A DNA stretch of 64,000 nt from Armatimonadota bacterium. Its GTDB lineage: Bacteria > Sysuimicrobiota > Sysuimicrobiia > Sysuimicrobiales > Humicultoraceae. Positions 1-8,411 of this stretch are shown one piece after another. The stretch spans positions 1-64,000 of the forward strand of contig JAVHMA010000019.1 in NCBI GenBank assembly GCA_031081715.1. The letters are read 5' to 3'. Numbering within the stretch: position 1 is the stretch's first letter; each line of letters opens with the position of its first letter. The notes under the pieces are model-generated. The model searched no databases and was not told where the DNA came from. It saw only the letters and a program-made list of their open reading frames with translations. The position numbers were made by a program, and so were the translations under genes.

Positions 1-26
1 GCGACGCCCTCGACCCGCGACTCTGA
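1..26 (+). CDS. C-terminal end of a dipeptide-type ABC permease (partial)
   Basis: Only the last seven codons and the TGA (24-26) lie in the window, reading DALDPRL. The same ending occurs in the two complete DppC-type permeases here (DALDPSLKL near 7.5 kb and DLLDPRLRRGV near 59.4 kb), so this is probably a third DppC-like inner-membrane permease subunit. The next gene starts 11 bases later, so the two are probably co-transcribed. So short a tail gives suggestive evidence only. Confidence 0.45.
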
Positions 27-37
27 GGAGGCCCGGC

Positions 38-2077
38 ATGCCGCGTCCCGCCATCACGCTCGACGACGTCCTGGCCATCACGTTCACCTCGGCGCACGCC
101 TGGTCGCCGGACAGCCGATGGCTCGCGTTCATCCACGACGACGGCGGCCGCTACACGCTGCGGGCGGTCGAGGCCGCCTCCGACCGGGTCGCGCAGATCT
201 CCGACGGCGAGACGCCGGTCACCCAGTTCGACTGGGCGCCCGACGGCTCGCTCGCCTACGTCCAGGGCGGCCGGGTGGTCACGGCGGCCCTGGGGCCGGG
301 CGGCTGGGCGCAACGCACGCTGTACGAAGGACGGGCGCCCGCGTCCGCCGTGGCCTGGTCGCCGGCCGGCGTGCTCGCCTACGTGGCCGGCGGCCGGCCG
401 TGGGTGCTGGACCCGGCGGGCCCGTCGCTACGCGAGGTGGACGTCCCCGGCCGCGTGGCCGCGCTCGGCCACGAGCCGGCGCTCGCGTGGGCGCCCGACG
501 GGTCCGCGCTCGCGCTGACGTTCGAGGACGGCGGGTGGTGGGACCTGGCTACGGCCGACGCGTCGGGCCGGTGCCTGTGGCGCTCGCGTACCGAGAATCT
601 CGAGGGGCCCCTCGCCTGGCTGCGCCCCGGCCGCCTGCTGTTCGCGCGGCCGGCCACCTCGTACACGGCGCAGGAGTGGCTCGTGCTCGATCTCCCCGGC
701 GGCCGGCTGCGTGTCGTGCACCGCGAGGAGGAGCCCGACGGGCTCGGCGCCGTCTTCGCCCCGCAGCCCCACCCCGACGGTCGCCACGCGGTCATGGTGC
801 TCCGCCACGAGGGATGGTGGCACCTCTACCTGCTCGACACCGAGACCGGCCACCTGCAGACACTGACCGACGGGAGTTGCGAGGACGTGGGCCACACGTA
901 CGACCATCCCCGGATCAGTCCAGACGGCCGCGAGGTGGTCTTCGCCACCAACCGGGTGGACGCGGGGATGCGCCACCTCTTCAGCGTCGATCTGGCGAGC
1001 GCGGCGCTGCGGCGGGTCGTGGGCGCGGCCGGCACCAGCGTGGAGCCCGCCTGGTCGCCCGACGGCCGGCGCATCGCCTTCAAGCACAGCACGGTGCGGC
1101 ACGCACCGGAGCTGTGGGTGGTCGGTCGTGACGGCGACGGCCCGCGGCGCCTGGTGGCGTCCATGCCACCCGGGGTCGAGGCCGACCGCTTCCCGCTGCC
1201 TCGCTTCACCCGAACGCCAGGCGCCGCGGGCTGGGAGATTCCGGGCTACCTCCTGGCGCCGCGCGACCTCGAGCCGGGCCGGCGGTACCCTGCGCTCGTC
1301 TACGTCCACGGCGGCGGGATGCGGCAGATGCGCGAGGGGTTCCCGCCGCTGGAGACCTACGCGTTCTTCTACGCGGTCTCGCTCTGGCTCGCCGAGCAGG
1401 GCGTGGTCTCCTACCTGGTCAACTACCGCGGGGGTATCGGGTACGGCCGGACTTTCGAGCAGGGCAACGCGGGCGGGCTCGCGGTGCTGGAGTGCGAGGA
1501 TTGCGTCCGCGCGGGCGAGTACCTGAAGACGCTGCCGTTCGTGGACCCCGCCCGGGTTGGCGTCTGGGGCATCAGCTACGGTGGCTGGCTGACGCTGGCC
1601 TCGCTGTGCCGGTTTCCGGAGACGTTCGCGCTGGGGATCAACATCGCGGGCATCTGGGATTTCGACCGCTGGATGGCGTGGGCGAAGGCGTCCTACCGGC
1701 CGGCATACGACTACTTCCTCGGCCGCGCCCGTGGGCCGCGCGACGCGCACCCGGACGTGTGGGACGCCGCGTCCCCGCGGCACCTGGTCGCGCGGATGCG
1801 CGCGCCGGTCGTCAACTTCCACGGCACGAAGGACGCCGCGGTGCCCTTCGAGCAGATGGACCTGCTGGTGGGGGACCTGGTGGCGCACGGGAAGGCGTTC
1901 GAGGCGCACTACTACCCCGACGAGACCCACCTGTTCACCCACCGCGCGACCTGGCGCGACGTCCTGGGCAAGGTGACGGCGGCGCTCGTTCGCTATCTCG
2001 GGCCCGAGCGCGCGACCGCCGACCCGGCGGCGCTGCTGCTCGACGGGCGCGCGGCGCCGGGCGGCGGCTTCTACTGA
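38..2077 (+). CDS. S9 family prolyl oligopeptidase / acylaminoacyl-peptidase
   Basis: This 679-residue serine peptidase has an N-terminal TolB/WD40-like beta-propeller (about residues 1-400, with repeated SPDGR-type motifs) and a C-terminal alpha/beta-hydrolase domain. The nucleophile lies in GISYGG (Ser513). The other likely triad members are Asp599 (GTKDAAVPF) and His631 (DETHLF). S9 enzymes cleave short peptides or release acylated N-terminal residues. No signal peptide is visible, so it is probably cytoplasmic. A GAGGAGG-type ribosome site sits just before the ATG. It directly follows a DppC-like permease end, which fits a role in hydrolysing imported peptides. Family assignment is firm; substrate is unknown. 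Confidence 0.9.
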   Translation: MPRPAITLDDVLAITFTSAHAWSPDSRWLAFIHDDGGRYTLRAVEAASDRVAQISDGETPVTQFDWAPDGSLAYVQGGRVVTAALGPGGWAQRTLYEGRAPASAVAWSPAGVLAYVAGGRPWVLDPAGPSLREVDVPGRVAALGHEPALAWAPDGSALALTFEDGGWWDLATADASGRCLWRSRTENLEGPLAWLRPGRLLFARPATSYTAQEWLVLDLPGGRLRVVHREEEPDGLGAVFAPQPHPDGRHAVMVLRHEGWWHLYLLDTETGHLQTLTDGSCEDVGHTYDHPRISPDGREVVFATNRVDAGMRHLFSVDLASAALRRVVGAAGTSVEPAWSPDGRRIAFKHSTVRHAPELWVVGRDGDGPRRLVASMPPGVEADRFPLPRFTRTPGAAGWEIPGYLLAPRDLEPGRRYPALVYVHGGGMRQMREGFPPLETYAFFYAVSLWLAEQGVVSYLVNYRGGIGYGRTFEQGNAGGLAVLECEDCVRAGEYLKTLPFVDPARVGVWGISYGGWLTLASLCRFPETFALGINIAGIWDFDRWMAWAKASYRPAYDYFLGRARGPRDAHPDVWDAASPRHLVARMRAPVVNFHGTKDAAVPFEQMDLLVGDLVAHGKAFEAHYYPDETHLFTHRATWRDVLGKVTAALVRYLGPERATADPAALLLDGRAAPGGGFY

Positions 2078-2165
2078 GGCGCTGCCCGCCGACGAGGGAG
2101 CCCCGCGCGTGCCACCGAAGGTCTCCGGGGGAGCGTCCCGACCGCGCCCCCGGGAGGCGACGTTC

Positions 2166-3689
2166 ATGATCCGCATCCTCGCGCTGCTGCTCGCCCTGCT
2201 GCTCGCGGGCGCCGCGACCGCGGCGGGCCAGGCGCCCCGGGTCCAGCTCACGATCCTGCACACCAGCGAGCACCACGGCAACGTCCTACCGTTCGACACG
2301 CCGGCCGCGCGCGGCGTCGGCGGGGTGGCGGGCCGGGCGACGGTAATCGCGCGTGTCCGGCAGGAGGTCGCCAACGTGCTCCTGCTCGACTCCGGCGACA
2401 TCATGCTCGGGACGACGATGTCCTCGGTGTTCCGCGGCGAGCCGGACGTCGAGGCCATGAACCTGATGGGCTACGACGCGATGGCCGCGGGCAACCACGA
2501 GTTCGACTACGGGCTCGACCACTTCCGCCGGCTGCAGCGGATGGCGCGGTTTCCCATCATCTCCACGTCGATCCGCGGCCGGGGCCAGGAGATCGCGCCG
2601 CTCTTCGTCCAGAAGCGCGTGGGCGGCCTGCGCATCCTGATCTTCAGCGGCATCGACGAGCAGACGTTCCCCGACAGCATCCACCCCAATGTCGTCCGCG
2701 AGCTCGAGTACTTCGACCCGGTCGGCAGCGCGCGCGGCATCCTGCGCGGGCTGGGGCCGCAGGCCGACCTGGTGATCGCGCTGACGCATATGGAGATCGG
2801 TCAGGACCTGGCGCTCATGCGCGAGGTGCCGCAGATCTCGGTGATCGTCGGCGGGCACACCGAGGGGTTCGACGGGCTGCTCACCCCGGCGGGTGGCCGC
2901 CCCTCCGAGGCCGCCGACAGTCCCCGCACCGTCTACGTCAAGACGCACCGCATGGGCGCGACCGTGGGCCGGCTCGACCTGACGATCGAGGGCGGGCGGG
3001 TGCGCCGGGCCGTCGCCCGCAACCTGCCGGTCAACGCGCAGGTGCCGCCGGACCCGCGCGTCGCCGCGCTGGTCCGGGACTACGAGGCCCGCTTGCAGGC
3101 GCGGTTCGCGGAGACGATCGGCCGGGCGGCCGCGCTGCTCGACGGCGAGCGCGACAACGTTCGCACCCGGGAGACGAACCTCGGCAACCTCATCGCCGAC
3201 GTGATGCGGGAGTTCGCGCGCTCGGACGTGGCGCTGATGAACGGCGGCGGGATCCGGGGGTCGTTCCGAGAAGGCCCGATCACGCTGGGGGACACCTTCC
3301 GCGTGCTGGCCTTCGACAACACGGTCGTCGTGCTGCGCGTCACCGGCGCGCAGCTCCGCGAGGCGCTCGAGAACGGGGTGAGCCAGGTCGAGCAGGCCGG
3401 CGGGCGATTCCCCCAGGTCTCGGGGCTGGCCTTCACCTATGAGCGCGCCCGGCCGGCCGGGCAGCGCGTGACCGACGTCCGTGTCGGCGGCGCGCCGCTC
3501 GACCCGGCGCGCACCTACCTGGTCGCCACCAACGACTTCGTGGCCGGCGGCGGCGACGGCTATACGGTTTTCCGGGCCGGCCGCGACGTGCGCGACACCC
3601 AGGTGCTGCTCCGCGACCTCTTCATCGAGCACGTGCGGCGTGTGGGCACGCTCGCCGCGCGCGTCGAGGGGCGCATCACCGGTCGGTAG
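2166..3689 (+). CDS. 5'-nucleotidase / UshA-like metallophosphoesterase, exported
   Basis: This 507-residue protein opens with a clear signal peptide (about residues 1-22). An N-terminal metallophosphoesterase domain follows (LLDSGD, GNHEFDYG, GGHTEG), then a C-terminal 5'-nucleotidase domain (TNLGNLIAD, LMNGGGIRGSF, GDGYTVF) that binds the nucleotide. It should act outside the cytoplasm on nucleotides or related phosphate esters. The first metal motif, normally D-x-H, reads SEHHG, so Glu35 replaces the usual Asp. The ATG at 2166 is preferred over the GTG at 2109 because it has a GGGAGG ribosome site and starts exactly at the signal peptide. It follows the S9 peptidase gene in the same direction. 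Confidence 0.88.
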   Translation: MIRILALLLALLLAGAATAAGQAPRVQLTILHTSEHHGNVLPFDTPAARGVGGVAGRATVIARVRQEVANVLLLDSGDIMLGTTMSSVFRGEPDVEAMNLMGYDAMAAGNHEFDYGLDHFRRLQRMARFPIISTSIRGRGQEIAPLFVQKRVGGLRILIFSGIDEQTFPDSIHPNVVRELEYFDPVGSARGILRGLGPQADLVIALTHMEIGQDLALMREVPQISVIVGGHTEGFDGLLTPAGGRPSEAADSPRTVYVKTHRMGATVGRLDLTIEGGRVRRAVARNLPVNAQVPPDPRVAALVRDYEARLQARFAETIGRAAALLDGERDNVRTRETNLGNLIADVMREFARSDVALMNGGGIRGSFREGPITLGDTFRVLAFDNTVVVLRVTGAQLREALENGVSQVEQAGGRFPQVSGLAFTYERARPAGQRVTDVRVGGAPLDPARTYLVATNDFVAGGGDGYTVFRAGRDVRDTQVLLRDLFIEHVRRVGTLAARVEGRITGR

Positions 3690-3701
3690 GCGCGCCCGGC
3701 G

Positions 3702-4235
3702 CTAACCCACCTTCACCCGCGCCAGCGCCTCCACGAGCGCGCGCGCGAACGCCGGCAGGTCCGGCGGCGTGCGCGACGTGATGAGGTTGCCGTCCACGAC
3801 GACCTCGCGGTCCACCCACGTCGCGCCCGCGTTGGTTAGGTCGTCCTTGATGGCCGCCACGCTGGTGACCGTGCGGCCGCGCACGATGCCCGCGGAGATC
3901 GGCACCCAGCCGGCGTGGCAGATGAAGGCGATGGGCTTTCCCGCCTCGTGCAGGGCGCGCACGAACGCCAGCATCGCGGGGTGCCGGCGCATCCGGTCGG
4001 GCGCGTACCCGCCCGGGATCACCAGCCCGTCGAACTGCGCGGGGTCGGCCTCCACCATCCCCACGTCGGCCTTCGCGGGATAGCCGTGCTTGCTCTTGTA
4101 GGTCTCGCCGGCGCGCGGGCCGACGAGTGCCACCTCGGCCCCGGCCTCGCGCAGGCGGAGGACCGGGTACCAGAGCTCCAGGTCCTCGTAGAGCTCCTCC
4201 ACCAGCGCCGCCACGCGGACTCCCTGCAGTTCCAT
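3702..4235 (-). CDS. DJ-1/PfpI family protein (type 1 glutamine amidotransferase-like)
   Basis: This 177-residue protein has the DJ-1/PfpI fold along its whole length. The nucleophile-elbow cysteine is Cys106 in FICHAGW, followed by His107, and the conserved acidic residue is Glu17 in YEDLELWYP. PfpI relatives have been reported as intracellular proteases, deglycases or stress proteins, and the sequence does not separate these. It converges with the 5'-nucleotidase gene, 12 bases away. It follows the M20 gene on the same strand after about 100 bases and may have its own promoter. Confidence 0.88.
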   Translation of the reverse strand: MELQGVRVAALVEELYEDLELWYPVLRLREAGAEVALVGPRAGETYKSKHGYPAKADVGMVEADPAQFDGLVIPGGYAPDRMRRHPAMLAFVRALHEAGKPIAFICHAGWVPISAGIVRGRTVTSVAAIKDDLTNAGATWVDREVVVDGNLITSRTPPDLPAFARALVEALARVKVG

Positions 4236-4343
4236 TCACCGCACCTCCTCGTCGGGTTCCCACCCCCGAGTATACCGGAGCGCCGGCGCCAGGACGCGGG
4301 ACGACCTGCCTGAGAAGCGATCTGCCCCTAGCGTCGCCCGGCG

Positions 4344-5717
4344 CTACGCCGCCGCGAACTCGGTGATGAACCGCGCGACCGACTTCTCGAAGAGGCGCAT
4401 CCCGGCCACCGTGGCGTACTCGTTCGGGCTGTGCGGCCGGCCGCCGTGGCCCAGGCCGCCCATGACGAACGGCTGGCCGAGCACCCGACGGAACAGGTAG
4501 AACGGCGCCGAGCCGGCCAGGTGCGGCCAGACCTCGGGCTCGTAGCCGAGTGCCCGGCAGGCACGGATGAGCGCCTGCACCGCGGGCTCGCTCGCACTCG
4601 TCTTCGCGGGCGGGTAGCCCTCGTAGAAGTGGACCTCGATGTCGTCCCGGCCGATCCGCTCGAGGTGCGCGCGGATGCGCGCCCTGACGCGCTCGGGTTC
4701 CATGTTCGGGACCAGCCGCACGTCCATCTTGACCTTCACCTCGTAGGGCAACAGCGTCTTCATGCCGGGCCCGGTGTAGCCGCCCCAGATGCCGTCGATG
4801 TTCAGCGTCGGGTCATAGAGGTAGCGCCGGAGCAGCTCGGCGCCGGCGGCATCGTGTTTGAACCGCTCCGCGTCCCACATCCAGAGCTCGGTGGCCGGGT
4901 CGAAGGTCCTGGCGAGCTCCGCGAGCAGCGCCTCGTCCTCGGCGCTGGGCGGTGCGACGTCGTCGTAGAAGCCGTCGATGGTGATCCGCTCGCGGTCGTC
5001 CATCATCGTCGCCAGCGCGCGCAGCAGGCGCCACGCCGGGCTGCCCACCCAGACCGCGTTGCTGCCATGCACGCCGCGCGTGCGCGGGCCGCCCCAGGCG
5101 CCGCCGCGGCAGGTGACCTCGAAGTACTGGATGCCCTTGACGCCCAGCCACAGCTTCGGCCGGCCGCGCCGGTCCTGGCAGTAGAAGGCGAAGTAGGTCG
5201 CGTCCGCGCCCAGCCGGTCGCGGTAGCGCTCGATGAAGCCGGGCAGGTGCGCGCTGCCGAGCTCCTCCTCCCCCTCGACGACGAACTTGAGGTTGACCGG
5301 CAAGCCGCCGGTCGCCCGGAAGGCCTCGAGCACGTTGAACAGGCCGGCGAGCGGCCCCTTGGTGTTGTAGACCCCGCGGGCGACCACGCTCGGCCCGAAC
5401 TCGGGAAGGTCCACGATCTCCCCGGCGAACGGCGGGACCAGCCAGTCCTCGCCCTCGACCGGCTGGACGTCGTACATGCCGTAGAGCAGCAGGGTCCTGG
5501 GCCGGCCCGCGTCCACCGCGCCAGTAACCACGGGCCAGCCCTCGGTGGGAACGATCTCGACGGCGCCGCCGAGTCGGCGGATGCTGTCGGCGACCATCTC
5601 CGCCATCTCGGCCATGCCCGCGCCCTCGCCGCTGATGCTGGGCTGGCGGACGTAGGCGCGCACGCGCTCGAGATGCGCGTCGGCGTGGGCGTCCAGGTAG
5701 GCGTCCAGGTCGTCCAT
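4344..5717 (-). CDS. M20 family dipeptidase-like protein with altered metal ligands
   Basis: This 457-residue protein aligns along its length with M20 dipeptidases (carnosinase/PepV type). The catalytic EGEEELGS motif (Glu150-Glu151) and the C-terminal metal His429 (GGRPHSPNEY) are present. The usual GHYDVQP motif reads GMYDVQP, so the first zinc-binding His is Met81. The usual bridging Asp in the D-x-K-G motif is Asn118 (GVYNTKGPL). Two of the standard dinuclear-zinc ligands are therefore replaced. It may use one metal, have changed chemistry, or bind without hydrolysing. It follows a dipeptide-type binding protein on the same strand. The family is certain; activity is doubtful. Confidence 0.87.
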   Translation of the reverse strand: MDDLDAYLDAHADAHLERVRAYVRQPSISGEGAGMAEMAEMVADSIRRLGGAVEIVPTEGWPVVTGAVDAGRPRTLLLYGMYDVQPVEGEDWLVPPFAGEIVDLPEFGPSVVARGVYNTKGPLAGLFNVLEAFRATGGLPVNLKFVVEGEEELGSAHLPGFIERYRDRLGADATYFAFYCQDRRGRPKLWLGVKGIQYFEVTCRGGAWGGPRTRGVHGSNAVWVGSPAWRLLRALATMMDDRERITIDGFYDDVAPPSAEDEALLAELARTFDPATELWMWDAERFKHDAAGAELLRRYLYDPTLNIDGIWGGYTGPGMKTLLPYEVKVKMDVRLVPNMEPERVRARIRAHLERIGRDDIEVHFYEGYPPAKTSASEPAVQALIRACRALGYEPEVWPHLAGSAPFYLFRRVLGQPFVMGGLGHGGRPHSPNEYATVAGMRLFEKSVARFITEFAAA

Positions 5718-5793
5718 GGGGCACAGCCTCCGGCCGAGGGGGGTCGGACACGGTCGGGGCGGCGGCGCCAGCGCGCCGCCGCCCCCGACACCG

Positions 5794-7407
5794 CTACTGC
5801 AGCGCGGCCGTCCAGGCGAAGGGCTGGAACCAGTAGAAGCCCTGGACGCCGTAGTTCACGTCGCTCATCCGGCGGGCGACCGCCGCGCGCGACTTCTCGT
5901 AGTACAGCACCACGTAGGGCAGCTCGTCCGCGAACACTTCCTGGAACCGGTTGTAGATCTGGCGCCGGCGGGCCTGATCGGCCGTGGCCGCGCCCTCGTC
6001 CAGCAACTGGTCGATCTGCTGGTTGGACATGTGAATCAACCGCGTGTAGGTCGCGCCGGTGCGGAACTGCGAGGAGACGTCCGGGTCCACGCCACCCGAC
6101 CACCCCACCAGGCCGATGTCGTAGTTGGCCGCGTACAGCGCCGCCAGATGCGTCGGGAAGTCGGACTTCTGGATCTCGACGCGGACGCCGGCGGCGATCA
6201 GGTTCTCGCGAATCACGTCCGCGGACCGCTCGCGCAGGATGTTCCCCGTGGGCACGCGCAGGATGAGGGTCCGGGTGAAGTCCCACCCGGCCTCCTGCAG
6301 CAGCGCGCGCGCCCGCGCAGTGTCGAAGGCCCACGGCCGCACGGCCCTGTTGAAGTAGGGATTGTTCGGGGGGATCGGCCCCTCGGCCAGCTCGCCCTCG
6401 CCCTTGAGGAGCTGGCTGACCAGCAGCGGCCGGTTGATCGCGTGGGCCATCGCGCGGCGGACACGCTTGTCCTGCAGGTAGGCGCGCTGGAAGTTGAACG
6501 CCATGAACTGGTAGCCGGGGGCGGAGTAGGAGACGGCCTGCACGTGCGGGATGGCCTTCACCCGGTCCCAGTCGTCGATCAGGATCGAGCCGATCCCGCC
6601 GCCCGCGGTGACGTCCAGGTCGCGGCGCTCGAGCTGCGCCATCATGGTGGTCGGCGGGATGATGCGCACGAACAGCCGGCGGATGTTCGGGGCGCCCAGG
6701 TGGTAGCTCTCGTTCGCCACGAACTCCACGTACTGATCGGTCTTGTACTGGACGAACTTGAACGGCCCGTTGCCGACCGTGGGGTTCTGGAAGAAGGGAT
6801 GGCGGGCCAGCTGGTCGGGCGCCACGCCGCCCAGCACGTGCTTGGGCAGGATGTACATGTCGTAGCCGAACCGCTCGAACACGAAGTTCGGGTCCACCGG
6901 CTTGGCCGTCCGGATCTCGAACTCCTTGGGGCCCAGGATGCGGAACCCGATCTGCGCACCCCCCGCCCGCTTGCCGGTCGCGTCCATACCCGCGATGAAC
7001 GCGACGCTCGCGCCGCGGTTCGTCTGCGTGCGCGGGTCACTGATGGTCATCACGGTGAACTCGACGTCCTCCGCGGTCACCGGCCGGCCGTCGTGCCAGG
7101 ACGCCCGGGGATGGAGCGTGAACCGGTAGGTCTGGTTGTCGGCGGCCACCGACCACCGGCTGGCGAGCATCGGGTAGAGCTTGAGCTGGTTGTTCTCCAG
7201 CCGCGACTCGAGCAGCGAACCGAACATGAACCGCACGGCGTAGTAGCCGTACGCGCTGTCCGTGTTGATCGGGCTGAAGTTGTTGGGCGGGCTCCACATC
7301 CCCGAGACCGCCACCAGGCTCGACCGCGGCTGACCGGCGACCGTGGCCGGCAGCAGCAGGGCGGCGGCCAGCGCGAGGGCGATCACCGCCCGCAGACGTG
7401 TCGACAT
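5794..7407 (-). CDS. ABC transporter substrate-binding protein, dipeptide/oligopeptide family (SBP_bac_5)
   Basis: This 537-residue exported protein has a signal peptide (MSTRLRAVIALALAAALLL) and the SBP_bac_5 fold of DppA/OppA/NikA-type receptors. Typical segments include WSVAADNQTYRFTLHPRASW near the N-terminus and HAINRPLL in the middle. It captures solute outside the membrane and delivers it to the DppB/DppC pair encoded just upstream. A purine-rich GGGGGAGAG site precedes the ATG at 7407, which fits the signal peptide. The ligand cannot be read from sequence. Because the permease genes follow nagZ and nagA, muropeptides or amino-sugar oligomers are possible ligands besides peptides. No ATPase subunit is encoded nearby. 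Confidence 0.9.
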   Translation of the reverse strand: MSTRLRAVIALALAAALLLPATVAGQPRSSLVAVSGMWSPPNNFSPINTDSAYGYYAVRFMFGSLLESRLENNQLKLYPMLASRWSVAADNQTYRFTLHPRASWHDGRPVTAEDVEFTVMTISDPRTQTNRGASVAFIAGMDATGKRAGGAQIGFRILGPKEFEIRTAKPVDPNFVFERFGYDMYILPKHVLGGVAPDQLARHPFFQNPTVGNGPFKFVQYKTDQYVEFVANESYHLGAPNIRRLFVRIIPPTTMMAQLERRDLDVTAGGGIGSILIDDWDRVKAIPHVQAVSYSAPGYQFMAFNFQRAYLQDKRVRRAMAHAINRPLLVSQLLKGEGELAEGPIPPNNPYFNRAVRPWAFDTARARALLQEAGWDFTRTLILRVPTGNILRERSADVIRENLIAAGVRVEIQKSDFPTHLAALYAANYDIGLVGWSGGVDPDVSSQFRTGATYTRLIHMSNQQIDQLLDEGAATADQARRRQIYNRFQEVFADELPYVVLYYEKSRAAVARRMSDVNYGVQGFYWFQPFAWTAALQ

Positions 7408-7505
7408 GACGCTCTCCCCCTTTGAGTCTGTCGTCGCTCGGATACGCACCGTGGGAACGCGAGTAAGGAAGTTTCGGTTCCCCAAACCTCCCTCCTTCCA
7501 ATGCT

Positions 7506-8411
7506 TCACAGCTTCAGGCTCGGATCCAGGGCGTCCCGCAGCCCGTCGCCCACGAAGTTGATGACCAGCACGGACAGTAGGATCATGAAGCCCGGCGGCA
7601 CCCACAGCCAGGGCATCTGCTCCAGCACGGTGAGCGACTGGGCGTCGGTGAGCATGTTTCCCCACGACGGCGTGGGAGGCTGCACGCCGAGCCCCAGGAA
7701 CGACAGCGCCGCCTCGATGAGGATCGCGTTCGCCGTCCCGAAGGTCGCGGCCACCAGCACCGGCGCCATGGCGTTGGGGAGCAGGTGCCGGAGGATCAGA
7801 CGCACGTCGCCGGCCCCCATCGCGCGCGCGGCGTGCACGAACTCCTGCTGGCGGAGCGCCAGCACCTGTCCGCGCACGAGCCGGGCTACCGGCGGCCACC
7901 CGAGCAGCCCCAGCACCAAAATGACGTTCCAGAGGCTGGGCCGGCCGAAGACGCTCACGGCGAAGAGGATGATGATGAGCGGCGGGAACGAGAGCACGAT
8001 ATCCATCAGCCGGCTCAGCACCAGGTCCACGGTGCCGCCGTGGTAGGCGGCGGCCGCCCCCACCGCTGTCCCGATGACGACGTACATGGTGACCGCCAGC
8101 AGCCCGACGCTCAGCGAGACCCGGCTGGCGTAGACCAGGCGGCTGAGCACGTCGCGCCCGACGCTGTCGGTGCCAAGCGGGTGGACCGCCGACGGGGCGG
8201 CGCGGAAGGCGGTGGCGTCGATGGCCGTGGGGTTGTGGGGCGCCAACACCCCCGCCAGCACAGCCATCGCGGCGATCGCCGCGAGGACCGCCAGGCCCGC
8301 GACCGCCACGCGATGACGGAGGAAGCGGCGGGCGGCGAGCGTCCAGTACGACTGCGGACGGTCGAGCCGCGCGCCCCGCGTGGTAACCGCGGCGGAGATC
8401 GCGCTAGTCAT
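7506..8411 (-). CDS. ABC transporter permease, DppC family
   Basis: This 301-residue inner-membrane protein has an N-terminal OppC-type segment, about six membrane spans, and the EAA loop that contacts the ATPase (EFVHAARAMGAGD, about residues 203-226). It ends with the DALDPSLKL motif typical of DppC proteins. The ATG at 8411 overlaps the stop of the upstream dppB-like gene by eight bases, which favours it over an ATG further upstream at 8432. It forms the translocation pore with the DppB partner. The binding-protein gene follows 98 bases downstream. Confidence 0.9.
   Translation of the reverse strand: MTSAISAAVTTRGARLDRPQSYWTLAARRFLRHRVAVAGLAVLAAIAAMAVLAGVLAPHNPTAIDATAFRAAPSAVHPLGTDSVGRDVLSRLVYASRVSLSVGLLAVTMYVVIGTAVGAAAAYHGGTVDLVLSRLMDIVLSFPPLIIILFAVSVFGRPSLWNVILVLGLLGWPPVARLVRGQVLALRQQEFVHAARAMGAGDVRLILRHLLPNAMAPVLVAATFGTANAILIEAALSFLGLGVQPPTPSWGNMLTDAQSLTVLEQMPWLWVPPGFMILLSVLVINFVGDGLRDALDPSLKL

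Noticed and set aside
428-2458. 676-residue minus-strand frame opposite the S9 peptidase
   Set aside because: It has biased Arg/Glu/Pro composition with no domain pattern, and mirrors a clear gene on the other strand.
7408-7505. Small hairpin between dppC-like and binding-protein genes
   Set aside because: GGTT/AACC and GGAAG/CTTCC arms can pair only weakly and without a run of T; not convincing as a terminator.
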